A stretch of DNA of 64,000 bases from Pirellulales bacterium. GTDB lineage: Bacteria > Planctomycetota > Planctomycetia > Pirellulales > JALHPA01. Positions 1 to 8,702 of the stretch are shown here, one piece after another (the stretch's first letter is position 1; every line of letters starts with the position of its first letter). Under the pieces are notes generated by a model. The model saw only the letters and a list, made by a program, of their open reading frames with translations. It had not been told where the DNA came from and did no database searches. The stretch covers positions 1 through 64,000 of the forward strand of contig JANRLT010000066.1 of the NCBI GenBank assembly GCA_033762255.1. The letters run 5' to 3'. A program made the position numbers and the translations under genes.

Positions 1-2
1 CC

Positions 3-1487
3 TACCTCGAGGGGCCGGTGACCAAACTCTCTGGCGGCTGGCAAACCCGCGTCAAGCTGGCGGCGCTCCTTTTGCACGAGCCAAATTTGCTGCTGTTGGA
101 CGAACCGACCAACTTTTTAGACCTGCGGACGCAGATTTTGCTGGAACATTTTCTCAGAAATTATGACGAGGCCTGTCTGGTTGTCTCGCACGATCGGGCG
201 TTTCTGGGGGCGGTCTGTGGGCACACGCTCGACCTCAGCCGGGGCAAGTTGACGATGTTTCCCGGCAAAATTGACGCCTTTTTGCAGTATCAACAGGAAC
301 GGCTGGAGCACGACCTGCGGACCAATGCCGCCGTATTGGCCAAAAAGCGACAGCTCGAGGAATTCATCGCCAAGAATAAAGCCCGCGCCAGCACGGCCAC
401 GCGGGCCAGGTCTAAAAGCAAACAACTAGAAAAGCTCGAACTGACCGACATCGCGGCGGATGAGCCGACCGCCCGCATTCGCGCGCCGCAGGTCGAACCA
501 CGCAAGGGACCGGCCCTGCGCTGCCGCAATCTGGCCATGGGCTATGCCGAACGACAAATTGCCAGCGGGATCGACCTGGATATCGAGCATGGGTCGCGGG
601 CGGCGATCGTCGGCGATAATGGCCAGGGAAAAACTACGTTTCTGCGGACGATTGTGGACTCCCTGCCGCCGCTGGCGGGAGAGGTCCGTTGGGGCTATGG
701 CTGCGCGGTGGGTATTTACGCCCAGCATGTTTACACCAGCCTGCCGGACAAGCAAACGGTGCTGGAGTATCTGGAATACAACGCCGCGGCGGGGACCAAA
801 TCGCAAGAGATTTTGGACCTGGCGGGGGCGCTCTTGTTTCGCGGTGAAGCGGTCAAGAAACGAATTTCGGTTTTATCCGGGGGGGAACGGGCCAGGCTGT
901 GTCTGGCGGGATTGTTACTCAGTCAGTACAACGTGCTGATCCTGGACGAACCGGGCAACCACTTGGATGTGGACACGATCGAGGCGCTGGCGGAAGCGCT
1001 GCTTAACTACCAGGGGACGGTCATTTTTACCAGCCACGACCGGCACTTTATGAAGCGCGTGGCGACCTGCATTGTCGAAGTGCGTGACGGGCAGGTGACC
1101 AACTACCGCGGCGATTATGAAGCGTACTTGTATTCCGTGAATCAAGAGATTGAGGAAGGGGAACGGGAGCAAGCCAGCGGCATGTCCAAAGCGCCGCGCG
1201 ACGTAAAGTCCACCGGTACGGAAAAACCCAAGCCAACGCCGGTAACCGTAAAGGCCAAGCCCGTTCGCCGCAACGAGCGCGAGATTCGCAAGGAGCTAGC
1301 CACGGTGGAACGGGCCGTGGCCAGCCTGGATACGCGTAAAAAGCAAGCCAACGCGCAGCTTTTGCAGGCGACCGATCCCGCCGACGCGCTCCGCCTGCAT
1401 AACGAAGTGGTGGAGTTGGCGACCCAGTTAGAAGAGATGGAAAACCGCTGGTGCATTTTGCAAGAGGAATTAAACGAGGGAGAGTGA
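3..1487 (+). CDS. ABC-F family ATPase (Uup/EttA-like), 5' end outside window
   Basis: Soluble ABC-F proteins carry two ATPase domains and no membrane domain, and most act at the ribosome on stalled translation. The window opens inside the first ATPase domain, whose Walker A is therefore missing. The frame is open from base 3, so the GTG at 18 is not the real start. Visible in order: signature LSGGW, Walker B with DEPTNFLD, the H-loop VVSHDR, then a basic helical linker rich in Lys and Arg (the usual tRNA-facing segment). The second domain has Walker A GDNGQGKTT, signature LSGGERARL, Walker B ending DEPGNHLD, and H-loop TSHDRHF. A charged coiled-coil tail of about 80 residues follows, as in Uup. 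About 490 residues are present of a usual 600-650. The second Walker B has Gly where DEPTNHLD normally has Thr. The family call is firm; the subfamily is not. Confidence 0.93.
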   Translation, partial: YLEGPVTKLSGGWQTRVKLAALLLHEPNLLLLDEPTNFLDLRTQILLEHFLRNYDEACLVVSHDRAFLGAVCGHTLDLSRGKLTMFPGKIDAFLQYQQERLEHDLRTNAAVLAKKRQLEEFIAKNKARASTATRARSKSKQLEKLELTDIAADEPTARIRAPQVEPRKGPALRCRNLAMGYAERQIASGIDLDIEHGSRAAIVGDNGQGKTTFLRTIVDSLPPLAGEVRWGYGCAVGIYAQHVYTSLPDKQTVLEYLEYNAAAGTKSQEILDLAGALLFRGEAVKKRISVLSGGERARLCLAGLLLSQYNVLILDEPGNHLDVDTIEALAEALLNYQGTVIFTSHDRHFMKRVATCIVEVRDGQVTNYRGDYEAYLYSVNQEIEEGEREQASGMSKAPRDVKSTGTEKPKPTPVTVKAKPVRRNEREIRKELATVERAVASLDTRKKQANAQLLQATDPADALRLHNEVVELATQLEEMENRWCILQEELNEGE

Positions 1488-1561
1488 AGCTAGCGGCTAT
1501 CCCTCCCCGCCGACAAGCTGAAGCGCATTTGTCCGCCGAAATGTCCGCGTACTTATTCTTT

Positions 1562-3436
1562 TCAGGCCACGATCATCAGTTGGATCGACTCGGGTAGATA
1601 TTGGGCCACGGCTTGAATGGTGTCTCCCTTCATGGCGCGCCACAATCCGCCGCGTAGGGATGTTCCCATCATCAAAACCGACACTCCATGCGTGACCGCC
1701 ATATCCAAGATCGTATCGGGCAGATCGTGGCTCAAGGCATATAGGCAATAGACAGGCACGTCGTGTTCGGCGGCCATTTCCCGCGCCGCCGCAAACAGGC
1801 GAATCGCGTCCTGATCATCCTCGCCGCGGGTTGGCCCCAGCGGACCCATCGTGGGAACAGCTAAATGCCTGATAAACAACACCAGCAACTCGGCATTTTG
1901 GGCCTTGGCCTGCTTCACGGCGCTCTGCAAGAGCTTGAGGTTGCCGTGGGTGCATACCATGATTCGCGTCCCGGTAGCCTCCACGACATCTGGCTTGGTT
2001 GTGGCCGTCGTTGATGAAGAGGCGGTGGCCGTCGCTGCTGAAGAGGCGGTGGCGGTGGGCAAGGCGGGGACAATGTCGGCTCCGCGGTATGTCAAACGGG
2101 TTTCACCCGCGAATTCCAATTGCGGCGTGGGAATAAAGGTATTCACCGGTTCGAGTAGCCACGCGCCAATGTTTCGATAATTGTGCGCCAAATAGCGCGC
2201 TAACAAACCGACGAGCACTATCGATCCGGCAAACATGAGCGCGTGTGGCTTTTCATAGCCAATCGTGCACCATATCGCAATCATCAAAATCGCCAGCGCC
2301 AACATCGGCCAACGTTCGTATGGCTTTAAATCCAAATTTCGATTCGTGGAGCACGCAGAGAGGTTAATCGCCACCGCTCCCACCACCCCGATGGCGTATA
2401 AATCGGCCAAATGGCTGACATCCGGCACCATGAGGACCGTGACCGCTGGAAAAATGGAGGCCAGTAACAAGCCCAGCACCGGCATGCCCCAGCGATTCAA
2501 GCCGCTAAAGACCAAAGGCAATTCGCGATCATGGGACATCATAAATTGGATGCTGACCAAATCCGTCACGGCGGTATTGACCGCAGAGAGCAGGAGGCAG
2601 GCAAAAATAATCGAGGCCACAGCGGCGAACGTGGGACCGATGTAATATTCCGCCAGAACGCGCAGCATAGTGTCGCGCACCCGTTCCATTCGCTCGGGAT
2701 CGCCCACTCCCAAAATTTCGGGTGGAATCGCTTGCATTGCCACGGTCAAGACCAAATTCAAGACCACAATTTCCAAGAGCACCGGATAAATGGATAATCG
2801 CGCGGTGCGGGTTACCGGCTTTACCATGATGCCCGTCATATTGGCAACGGCTTCCACCCCGGAAATCGCCAAAATCAAGCCGGTAAACTGCGTCCACCAG
2901 TTGGTAAAATTGCCGGTGGGGGGGGTCACTTTCGCATACCCAAACTGCGGCGCGGCGGCGACCGCGATTGCCAGGCTGCAAACAATAGTCGCTATCGCGA
3001 CGAACATCGCCAAGGTTCCCGCTTTGGTCGGGCCAAAAAAATTAATCGCCCCGATCAGCAAAATCCCCCCGGCGGCCCACCATTCCGCATGGGGTAAATG
3101 CAAATAATGAAACGCGTCCAGCGCGGAGAGCGACGCGGTGACGACATAATCCGCGCACAAAAGCAACGCCCCCACCACGCCCAAAAAATGTGAACGTTGA
3201 CGTGCCGCGGAATAGACTCCCCCTCCTTCCGGATAGTGGCGGCAGATTACTTCATAAGCCCACCCCACCCCCACCAGCAGCACGCTCATTGCCAACAAAA
3301 ACCAGATCGACGCGAATTGAGCGGAAAAAAATGCCAGGCCCAGTACATAAAGCCTGCTGGTACCCCAATCGCCAAACAGCATCGGTCCGGCATGATACCA
3401 ATGCAACTGCCGGGGACGTTCGCCGGTATTCAACAT
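1562..3436 (-). CDS. APC-type amino-acid permease fused to a C-terminal universal stress (UspA) domain
   Basis: A polytopic membrane protein of the amino acid-polyamine-organocation type. The first 430 or so residues contain about 12 hydrophobic segments, including the early motif EGGGVYSAARQR and the helix GLILAISGVEAVANMTG, where APC transporters have a conserved Gly/Glu-rich helix. After a linker of Thr/Ala/Ser repeats, the last 135 residues form a UspA fold. It starts at RIMVCTHGN and ends with GTSLRGGLWRAMKGDT, which resembles the UspA nucleotide-binding pattern G-x2-G-x9-G-(S/T). The open frame extends to a TTG at 3502, but ATG 3436 gives MLNTGERPRQ and is preferred. The substrate cannot be told; a cationic or neutral amino acid or polyamine is likely from the family. 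The gene stands alone and is divergent from the HEAT-repeat gene. Fused Usp domains are thought to regulate transport in response to nucleotide or stress state; that is inference here. Confidence 0.85.
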   Translation of the reverse strand: MLNTGERPRQLHWYHAGPMLFGDWGTSRLYVLGLAFFSAQFASIWFLLAMSVLLVGVGWAYEVICRHYPEGGGVYSAARQRSHFLGVVGALLLCADYVVTASLSALDAFHYLHLPHAEWWAAGGILLIGAINFFGPTKAGTLAMFVAIATIVCSLAIAVAAAPQFGYAKVTPPTGNFTNWWTQFTGLILAISGVEAVANMTGIMVKPVTRTARLSIYPVLLEIVVLNLVLTVAMQAIPPEILGVGDPERMERVRDTMLRVLAEYYIGPTFAAVASIIFACLLLSAVNTAVTDLVSIQFMMSHDRELPLVFSGLNRWGMPVLGLLLASIFPAVTVLMVPDVSHLADLYAIGVVGAVAINLSACSTNRNLDLKPYERWPMLALAILMIAIWCTIGYEKPHALMFAGSIVLVGLLARYLAHNYRNIGAWLLEPVNTFIPTPQLEFAGETRLTYRGADIVPALPTATASSAATATASSSTTATTKPDVVEATGTRIMVCTHGNLKLLQSAVKQAKAQNAELLVLFIRHLAVPTMGPLGPTRGEDDQDAIRLFAAAREMAAEHDVPVYCLYALSHDLPDTILDMAVTHGVSVLMMGTSLRGGLWRAMKGDTIQAVAQYLPESIQLMIVA

Positions 3437-3868
3437 GATTAGTAAAGTAATATTCGAAAAAATGTAAGGCAAAAAGCCTTGGCGGATTAAAACGAATAGC
3501 AATCATCCGCTGCCGGATATGATTGTCCCAATTTAACAACTCTTTGATTTTTCGGTGTTAAAACTGTGTTTAAATATCCGTGCTGGGCATTAAAAAAGTG
3601 TAAAGATGTGCTAAATTGCCAAAAAAATACCCGGGGAAGTCTCGGGAATTCACTAACGCGGGTCGCAAATTGACGGTTGTTTGTCCTGTGCAACCCTGAT
3701 CTTCCGCTAAGTCGGTTGGTGTAAGCGGAAAATTTCGCTTGTTTACGCGTGCTTGTAAAATGTGATTGCCTCGATACTTTGGCGGTATTTATAATAAATT
3801 TATTAATCGCGGCGAACATATCCCGCCTACACATCAAACTGATTTGGTGTTTTACACATATTATTGCC
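3437..3868. other. Divergent intergenic region
   Basis: AT-rich spacer between the permease and the HEAT-repeat gene. It holds a small hairpin (AAGGC-AAAAA-GCCTT, about 3466-3480) and the promoter listed at 3766-3795. Nothing else was recognised. Confidence 0.5.
3766..3795 (+). promoter_or_regulatory. Candidate sigma-70 promoter of the HEAT-repeat gene
   Basis: A -35 like TTGCCT (3766-3771), an 18-base spacer and a perfect TATAAT at 3790-3795. It lies about 75 bases upstream of ATG 3869. A start at 3749 would put this promoter inside the coding region, which supports the downstream start. Confidence 0.5.
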
Positions 3869-5137
3869 ATGAGTCCTACCCTTAATCGCTCTTCAACCCA
3901 GCATGCTTCCAGTAACACCCACATCCGCCGCTTGGCGAGGGGATTTACTGCTTTTTTCGCCAGTTGCTGGGCCTTTTTGTTAACTCCCGCCCACGCGGAC
4001 ATTTTTATCCTGGAAAATGACGGCCAGATCGAAGGGGAGTTGGTCAACCAGCCCGCCACACCCCAACAGACCTTGCGCATCCAAACAAAATCGGGCGGAC
4101 TTTTAGAAATCAATAGCGCGCTGGTCAAGCGGCATATTCCCACGTCTCCGGTGGATGACCAATATGAGCAACTCCGGGTGACCGCGGCGGACACCGTGGC
4201 GGGCCAATGGGAATTGGCCGAATGGTGCCGGGTCAAAAATCTAAATAAACAGCGCGAGGTCCATTTACAAAGGGTGATCGAGTTAGACCCCAACCATCGC
4301 GATGCCCGCGTCGCCTTGGGGTACGCCCAGGTGAATGGCCAATGGCAACGTCAAGAGGACAAGATGATCGCTGAAGGTTACGTGCTGTATAAAGGGAAGT
4401 GGCTGCTGCCGCAAGAAATCGAAGTGATCGAACAGGCCCGTCAAAAAGCACTCAAGCAAAAAGAATGGTTCACCACATTAAATAAATTGCGGGCGGACGC
4501 GCTGCGGGGCTCTCCCCCGCAAAAAGCCCAAGAGGCATTACAAAAACTTAAGGAACTCAACGACCCGCACGCGGTTCCCGCCTTATTGCAATCGCTCAAG
4601 ACCGACTCCAATCAGCAAATGCTGGTCCTTTATTTGGAGGCTCTCTCCCGGACCGGCGGCAACGACGCGGTTAAGGTCCTGGTCAATCTGGCCATGGGCG
4701 GAGGAAACGAAAACCTGCGCGATCTGGCGCTGGACTTATTAAAGGCGGGCCACCATCCCCAGGCGGTCGGTTTTTTGGCCACGGAACTGCGCAGTAAGGA
4801 TAATAAGCGGGTCAATCGGGCCGGTTATGCCCTGGGGGAGATCGCTGACCCCGCCGCGGTACCGGTCCTTATCGAGGCACTGATCACCAAACATAAATAC
4901 CAAATCAGTGCCGGCGACAATGGAGCCATTAGCAGCACGTTTTCATCTGGGGGCGGGGGTGGTTTTGGCGTGGGGGGCAAGCCCAAAATCATCGAAGAGC
5001 AAATCCAAAATTTTCAGGTTTTATCGGCCCTTACTAAAATCACCGGCCAAAACGAACTGGAATACAATCAACCCGCGTGGCGCGCCTGGTACGCCGCCAA
5101 TCAAAAAAAACCGGTCATCAGCGGTCGGCGGGATTAA
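3869..5137 (+). CDS. Secreted HEAT-repeat protein
   Basis: A 422-residue protein with an N-terminal signal sequence: a basic stretch HIRRLARG, a hydrophobic core, then cleavage likely after TPAHA. A short beta-rich segment follows (DIFILENDGQIEGEL), a pattern seen in planctomycete exported proteins. Next come a tetratricopeptide-like piece around HLQRVIELDPNHRDARVALGY and the repeated WQRQEDK/KGKWLLPQE motif. The second half has HEAT-like units such as DPHAVPALLQSL and DPAAVPVLIEAL. A Gly-rich patch interrupts the last part. The first ATG of the open frame (3749) would hide the signal peptide behind 40 odd residues, so ATG 3869 was chosen. The role is unknown; HEAT and TPR units usually mediate protein contacts, here presumably in the periplasm. 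Confidence 0.75.
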   Translation: MSPTLNRSSTQHASSNTHIRRLARGFTAFFASCWAFLLTPAHADIFILENDGQIEGELVNQPATPQQTLRIQTKSGGLLEINSALVKRHIPTSPVDDQYEQLRVTAADTVAGQWELAEWCRVKNLNKQREVHLQRVIELDPNHRDARVALGYAQVNGQWQRQEDKMIAEGYVLYKGKWLLPQEIEVIEQARQKALKQKEWFTTLNKLRADALRGSPPQKAQEALQKLKELNDPHAVPALLQSLKTDSNQQMLVLYLEALSRTGGNDAVKVLVNLAMGGGNENLRDLALDLLKAGHHPQAVGFLATELRSKDNKRVNRAGYALGEIADPAAVPVLIEALITKHKYQISAGDNGAISSTFSSGGGGGFGVGGKPKIIEEQIQNFQVLSALTKITGQNELEYNQPAWRAWYAANQKKPVISGRRD

Positions 5138-5262
5138 GGGGACTCTATTGACCGGCACGGCAGTTTTACCGCGCGAATTCTTGACGATTTTTATCGTATA
5201 GATAATTGCCTCTGTTTTTCCATGCTCCCGCGGGTTATTTCTCTGGTAAACGCAAAAACCGT

Positions 5263-5290
5263 TTGAACCTGCCGGTTAAAAGATTATCAT
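5263..5290 (+). promoter_or_regulatory. Possible promoter of the hscC cluster
   Basis: TTGAAC (5263-5268), 16-base spacer, TATCAT (5285-5290). It would leave a leader of roughly 160 bases before ATG 5459. It lies in the 321-base gap after the HEAT gene, where nothing else stands out. This rests on consensus matching only. Confidence 0.3.
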
Positions 5291-5458
5291 AATTAAGTGG
5301 CAATTCTCTATTTTGCTGGCACGATGGGCTTGATTGCCACGGCCAATGGCGGCAGATGCTCATGGAGCCAGCGTGGCTGTGAATATTTTTTGTCGGGTTG
5401 GTGTTTTGCCCCAGGGGCGAGGCATCAACCCCGTGATTTTTTTGAAATTTTCGGAACT

Positions 5459-7198
5459 ATGTCCCCAATTATCGGAATTGACTTGGGCACCACCAATTCC
5501 GCGGTCGCCTACATGGCGCCTGACGGGCCGCGCCTGATCCCCAACGCCGTGGGAGAACGGCTGACCCCTTCGGCCATCGGCTTTGAAGAAGATGGCAGAA
5601 TCTTGGTCGGTCGCGCGGCCAAGGAACTTCAGGTTCTCCATCCCGAGCGGGTCGCTACGGTCTTTAAGCGAAATATGGGGACCGATTGGAAACAGGCTTT
5701 TCCGGGAGGAGAGTTTACTCCTGAAAAGCTATCCAGTTTGGTGCTTCGTTCGCTCAAAGAGGACGCCGAGGCGTTCTTTGGCGAGCCGGTCACCCAGGCC
5801 GTGATCACCGTCCCCGCTTACTTTCATGACAATCAGCGAAAGGCCACCATTAACGCGGGCAAAATCGCCGGGTTGAACGTGCTGCGTATCCTTAACGAAC
5901 CGACGGCCGCGGCCCTGGCCTATGGTTTGCACGCCCAGGGAGACAAAATTATCGTGGTGGTGGACCTGGGGGGCGGTACGTTTGACGTTTCGGTGGTGGA
6001 AGTGTTTGAGGGGGCGCTTGAGGTGCGGGCTTCTGCCGGTGAGAGTATCTTGGGGGGAGAAGACTTTACCCGCACCCTAGCGGCCCGGATTTTGGAGCAG
6101 CGGGGGATGCATTTTGAGCGGGCGGAACTGGAAGCCCCGCGGTTGGTGTCGCGGCTGTTGTGGCTGTGCGAGCAGGCGAAATGCCAACTGAGTAAAGTCC
6201 CCGCGACAACCGTGAAAATTCCTAATTTACAAGGGGAGTTGTCCCCCCAGGCCGAGGAATTTGCCGTAACGCGGGAACAGCTTGACCAATGGACGGAAGG
6301 GTTGTTGGGCAGAATCGAACTGCCGATCCGCCGCGCCCTGGGGGACGCGGGGTTAAATCGCCATCAAGTCGATGAAGTCATCTTTGTCGGCGGGGCGACG
6401 CGCATGCCCATGTTTGCGGAACGGATACGCCGGTTATTTACGGGCGAACCTCATAGCCGCCTGAACCCCGACGAGGTCGTCGCGCTGGGAGCCGCCGTGC
6501 AGGCCGCGCTCATTGCCAATGATGAAAGCGTGGGAGATCTGGTGATGACCGATGTTTCTCCCTTTACATTGGGGATCGAAACATCCAAGGATTTTGGGGG
6601 CAACCTGCGCAAGGGTTATTTCATGCCCATCATCAACCGCAACACTACCATTCCGGTGAGCCGCGTGGAACGGGTGGTGACGGTGCATAACAACCAAACT
6701 AGCATCGTGGTCAAGGTCTACCAGGGGGAACAGCGGCGGGTGGAAAACAACCTATTTTTGGGGGAGTTTTCGGTGGAAAACATCGTTCGCGGGCCCAAGG
6801 GGCAAGAGATCGATATCCGCTTTACCTATGACCTGAATGGCGTGCTGGAGATCGAGGCCACCGTGGTGGCGACGGGCCATAAAGTGACGCACCTGATCAC
6901 CAAACACGCCCGCACGATGACCGAGTTTGAACTGCAATCCGCGATTAACGCCATGCAGGCGCTAAAAATGCATCCCCGGGAAGACGCGCAAAATCGGCTG
7001 CTGCTGCGGCGGGCCGAACGCGTCTATCAAGAACTGTCCCTGCATGGGCGGGAACATCTGACCGCGCTATTGGACGGGTTTGAGGATGCCTTGGATCAAG
7101 GGGATAAAATCATTATCGAACGCTTTCGCGAGGAACTGATCGAGTTTTTGGACCATGTGGATCCAGGAAATTCCGACGAAATTTCCAACTCCGACTAA
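5459..7198 (+). CDS. hscC: HscC-type Hsp70 chaperone
   Basis: A 579-residue Hsp70, shorter than DnaK (about 640) and close to E. coli HscC (about 556). The ATPase domain begins GIDLGTTNSAVAYM and contains FKRNMGTDW, LSSLVLRSLKEDAE, VPAYFHDNQRK, NEPTAAALAYGLH, DLGGGTFDVSVVEV and SAGESILGGEDFT. The linker reads TDVSPFTLGIET, and the substrate domain starts IINRNTTIPVSRVE with VYQGEQRRVENN. Several of these are specific to HscC rather than DnaK. Start: ATG 5459, giving MSPIIGIDLG. The frame is open 54 codons further upstream, but that stretch does not resemble an Hsp70 N-terminus. Two genes follow on the same strand: a membrane protein and a J-like protein. That matches the E. coli arrangement of hscC with two J-proteins (djlB, djlC), but with a different division of domains. 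The substrate is unknown. Confidence 0.92.
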   Translation: MSPIIGIDLGTTNSAVAYMAPDGPRLIPNAVGERLTPSAIGFEEDGRILVGRAAKELQVLHPERVATVFKRNMGTDWKQAFPGGEFTPEKLSSLVLRSLKEDAEAFFGEPVTQAVITVPAYFHDNQRKATINAGKIAGLNVLRILNEPTAAALAYGLHAQGDKIIVVVDLGGGTFDVSVVEVFEGALEVRASAGESILGGEDFTRTLAARILEQRGMHFERAELEAPRLVSRLLWLCEQAKCQLSKVPATTVKIPNLQGELSPQAEEFAVTREQLDQWTEGLLGRIELPIRRALGDAGLNRHQVDEVIFVGGATRMPMFAERIRRLFTGEPHSRLNPDEVVALGAAVQAALIANDESVGDLVMTDVSPFTLGIETSKDFGGNLRKGYFMPIINRNTTIPVSRVERVVTVHNNQTSIVVKVYQGEQRRVENNLFLGEFSVENIVRGPKGQEIDIRFTYDLNGVLEIEATVVATGHKVTHLITKHARTMTEFELQSAINAMQALKMHPREDAQNRLLLRRAERVYQELSLHGREHLTALLDGFEDALDQGDKIIIERFREELIEFLDHVDPGNSDEISNSD

Positions 7199-7287
7199 GG
7201 AATTGAGCAAACTCGTTGTTTACCGCATTTTAGATGATGTCCCTGGGACGGCCCGCGGGAGGGCTTTTTTGCGTTATCGTTTTTTTT

Positions 7288-8565
7288 ATGTCCAGCGCGC
7301 AAACACCATCCGCCCTGACCCCTCCCAGCCGTGTCGCTTGGGCGGAAGGGATTTTTGACACCTATCAGGAAAATTCAAGCGGGAGCCAGCCCGACGATAA
7401 ACCAAATTCCGCTCCGGGGCCACTGCGGGACAAGGGACGGCTGTTGGGATTATTGCGGGAAGAAGATTTTGTCCCGCCGCTGGCGCTCCTGCAGGCGGCG
7501 GAGACGTTAGGCGTGTTGCCCGGAGAAAAATTGTCGCGGCGGGGATCCTGGTACGAGGCCGACTGCGATATCTATGAGCTAGAGTTGGAAAGCAAATTGG
7601 CCGAACTAGTGGATCGGTTATGTGCGGATTACTTTTTGTTGACTCCGGCCAATCGGCAGGCTCGCTTTAATGAGTTAATGGCCGCCGGCGAAAAATTTCC
7701 CCGCGTTCGCGCGCGGTTATTGACCTTGCTCGAGGGACTGCAATACGAGCCGCAAAGCCCCAAGTACCTGACAGCCTTTGAGGCGACCGCCCAGGGGTAC
7801 ATACAAGAAATTTATCCGCTTCCCCCACGGGAACGCGCGGTGCGCCGCCGGGCCGCGGCACGTAAAATCGCAACGGAAGCGGTGTCAAATACTAAAAAGT
7901 ATATCCAAGAAATCCGCCAGGCGGTGGCCAAGTTGACTCCCCGCCAGCCAGCGTTACAGCAGTGGACGACCACGCTGTTATCCGGCATGCAAGCCGATAA
8001 AGTGCCGCGAGGTTCCGACACGGTACAGTTGGCGGTCCCCTCGCGAAATTCTCTGCCGGACAAGCCCGTTGACCAAGCCACCAGCAAAATGCCCTGGTAT
8101 GTCCTGCCAATTATTGTGGCGGCTATTATCATGGGCGTGGGGCGGGGAATTACCGACACTTCGCGGAAAGTCCCCCCACAACGAAATTCCACCCAAAACA
8201 GTCGTTACACCGTCCGTGAAGGCGTCCAACTGGATCCGCAATACCCGCCGCTGGATGTGGAAATGCCCGAGCAGCCGATGGATAGCTCGGCTGAAGAATT
8301 GCAGCGCTATCAGGCCGAATTAGAACAGCGCGTCAATGAAGCAGTAAAACGTGCCGCCGAACTGCGCAAATCCCTGAACAGTGAAAAACAGCGTCCCCCA
8401 TTTGATGACGAGTTACCGGAAACCCCCGCTGATTCGACAAATTCCCCATCTGGCACAGATACTCCAGCAGACCCACTGGATAATCCATTTGATTCACCCG
8501 TTTCACCCCCCACCGACGAGAGTCCCTCGCCTACACCGCCAGCGCTTAAGAATCCATTTGAATAG
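7288..8565 (+). CDS. HscC-associated membrane protein of unknown function
   Basis: No recognised domain. The 425-residue product has a helical N-terminal half of about 250 residues, rich in Leu, Arg and Glu (for example LAELVDRLCADYFLLTPANRQ). One clear transmembrane segment lies around residues 265-285 (WYVLPIIVAAIIMGVG). After it comes a charged helix (EELQRYQAELEQRVNEAVKR) and a tail rich in Pro, Asp and Ser ending in ALKNPFE. The start is uncertain: ATG 7288 is used; ATG 7234 in frame would add 18 residues with a hydrophobic stretch. The gene lies 89 bases after hscC and 137 before the J-like gene, all on the same strand, so a shared role in the Hsp70 system is inferred. In E. coli the HscC partner J-proteins have their own membrane anchor; here the anchor may be supplied by this separate protein. 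Confidence 0.7.
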   Translation: MSSAQTPSALTPPSRVAWAEGIFDTYQENSSGSQPDDKPNSAPGPLRDKGRLLGLLREEDFVPPLALLQAAETLGVLPGEKLSRRGSWYEADCDIYELELESKLAELVDRLCADYFLLTPANRQARFNELMAAGEKFPRVRARLLTLLEGLQYEPQSPKYLTAFEATAQGYIQEIYPLPPRERAVRRRAAARKIATEAVSNTKKYIQEIRQAVAKLTPRQPALQQWTTTLLSGMQADKVPRGSDTVQLAVPSRNSLPDKPVDQATSKMPWYVLPIIVAAIIMGVGRGITDTSRKVPPQRNSTQNSRYTVREGVQLDPQYPPLDVEMPEQPMDSSAEELQRYQAELEQRVNEAVKRAAELRKSLNSEKQRPPFDDELPETPADSTNSPSGTDTPADPLDNPFDSPVSPPTDESPSPTPPALKNPFE

Positions 8566-8702
8566 CATGGACGGGGGCCGGAGTTGATCTTTGAATGGTT
8601 TTGGGGATAATCCGCCAAAAAAGCCTGTTTACTACTGGATGTCATCCCGGAATCATGATTTTTTTAACCAAGCATTTATCTTAAAACAATCTTTTATCAA
8701 CC

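Noticed and set aside
3487-4293. Open frame of about 270 codons on the minus strand over the HEAT gene
   Set aside because: The opposite strand has a clear signal peptide and repeats, and this frame has a composition typical of antisense reading (many Ser, Arg and Trp).
5181-5206. TTGACG with GATAAT as a promoter
   Set aside because: The spacer is only 14 bases, below the usual 16-18.
5297-5458. Upstream 54-codon extension of hscC
   Set aside because: Unlike any Hsp70 N-terminus; the GIDLGTTNS motif starts right after ATG 5459.
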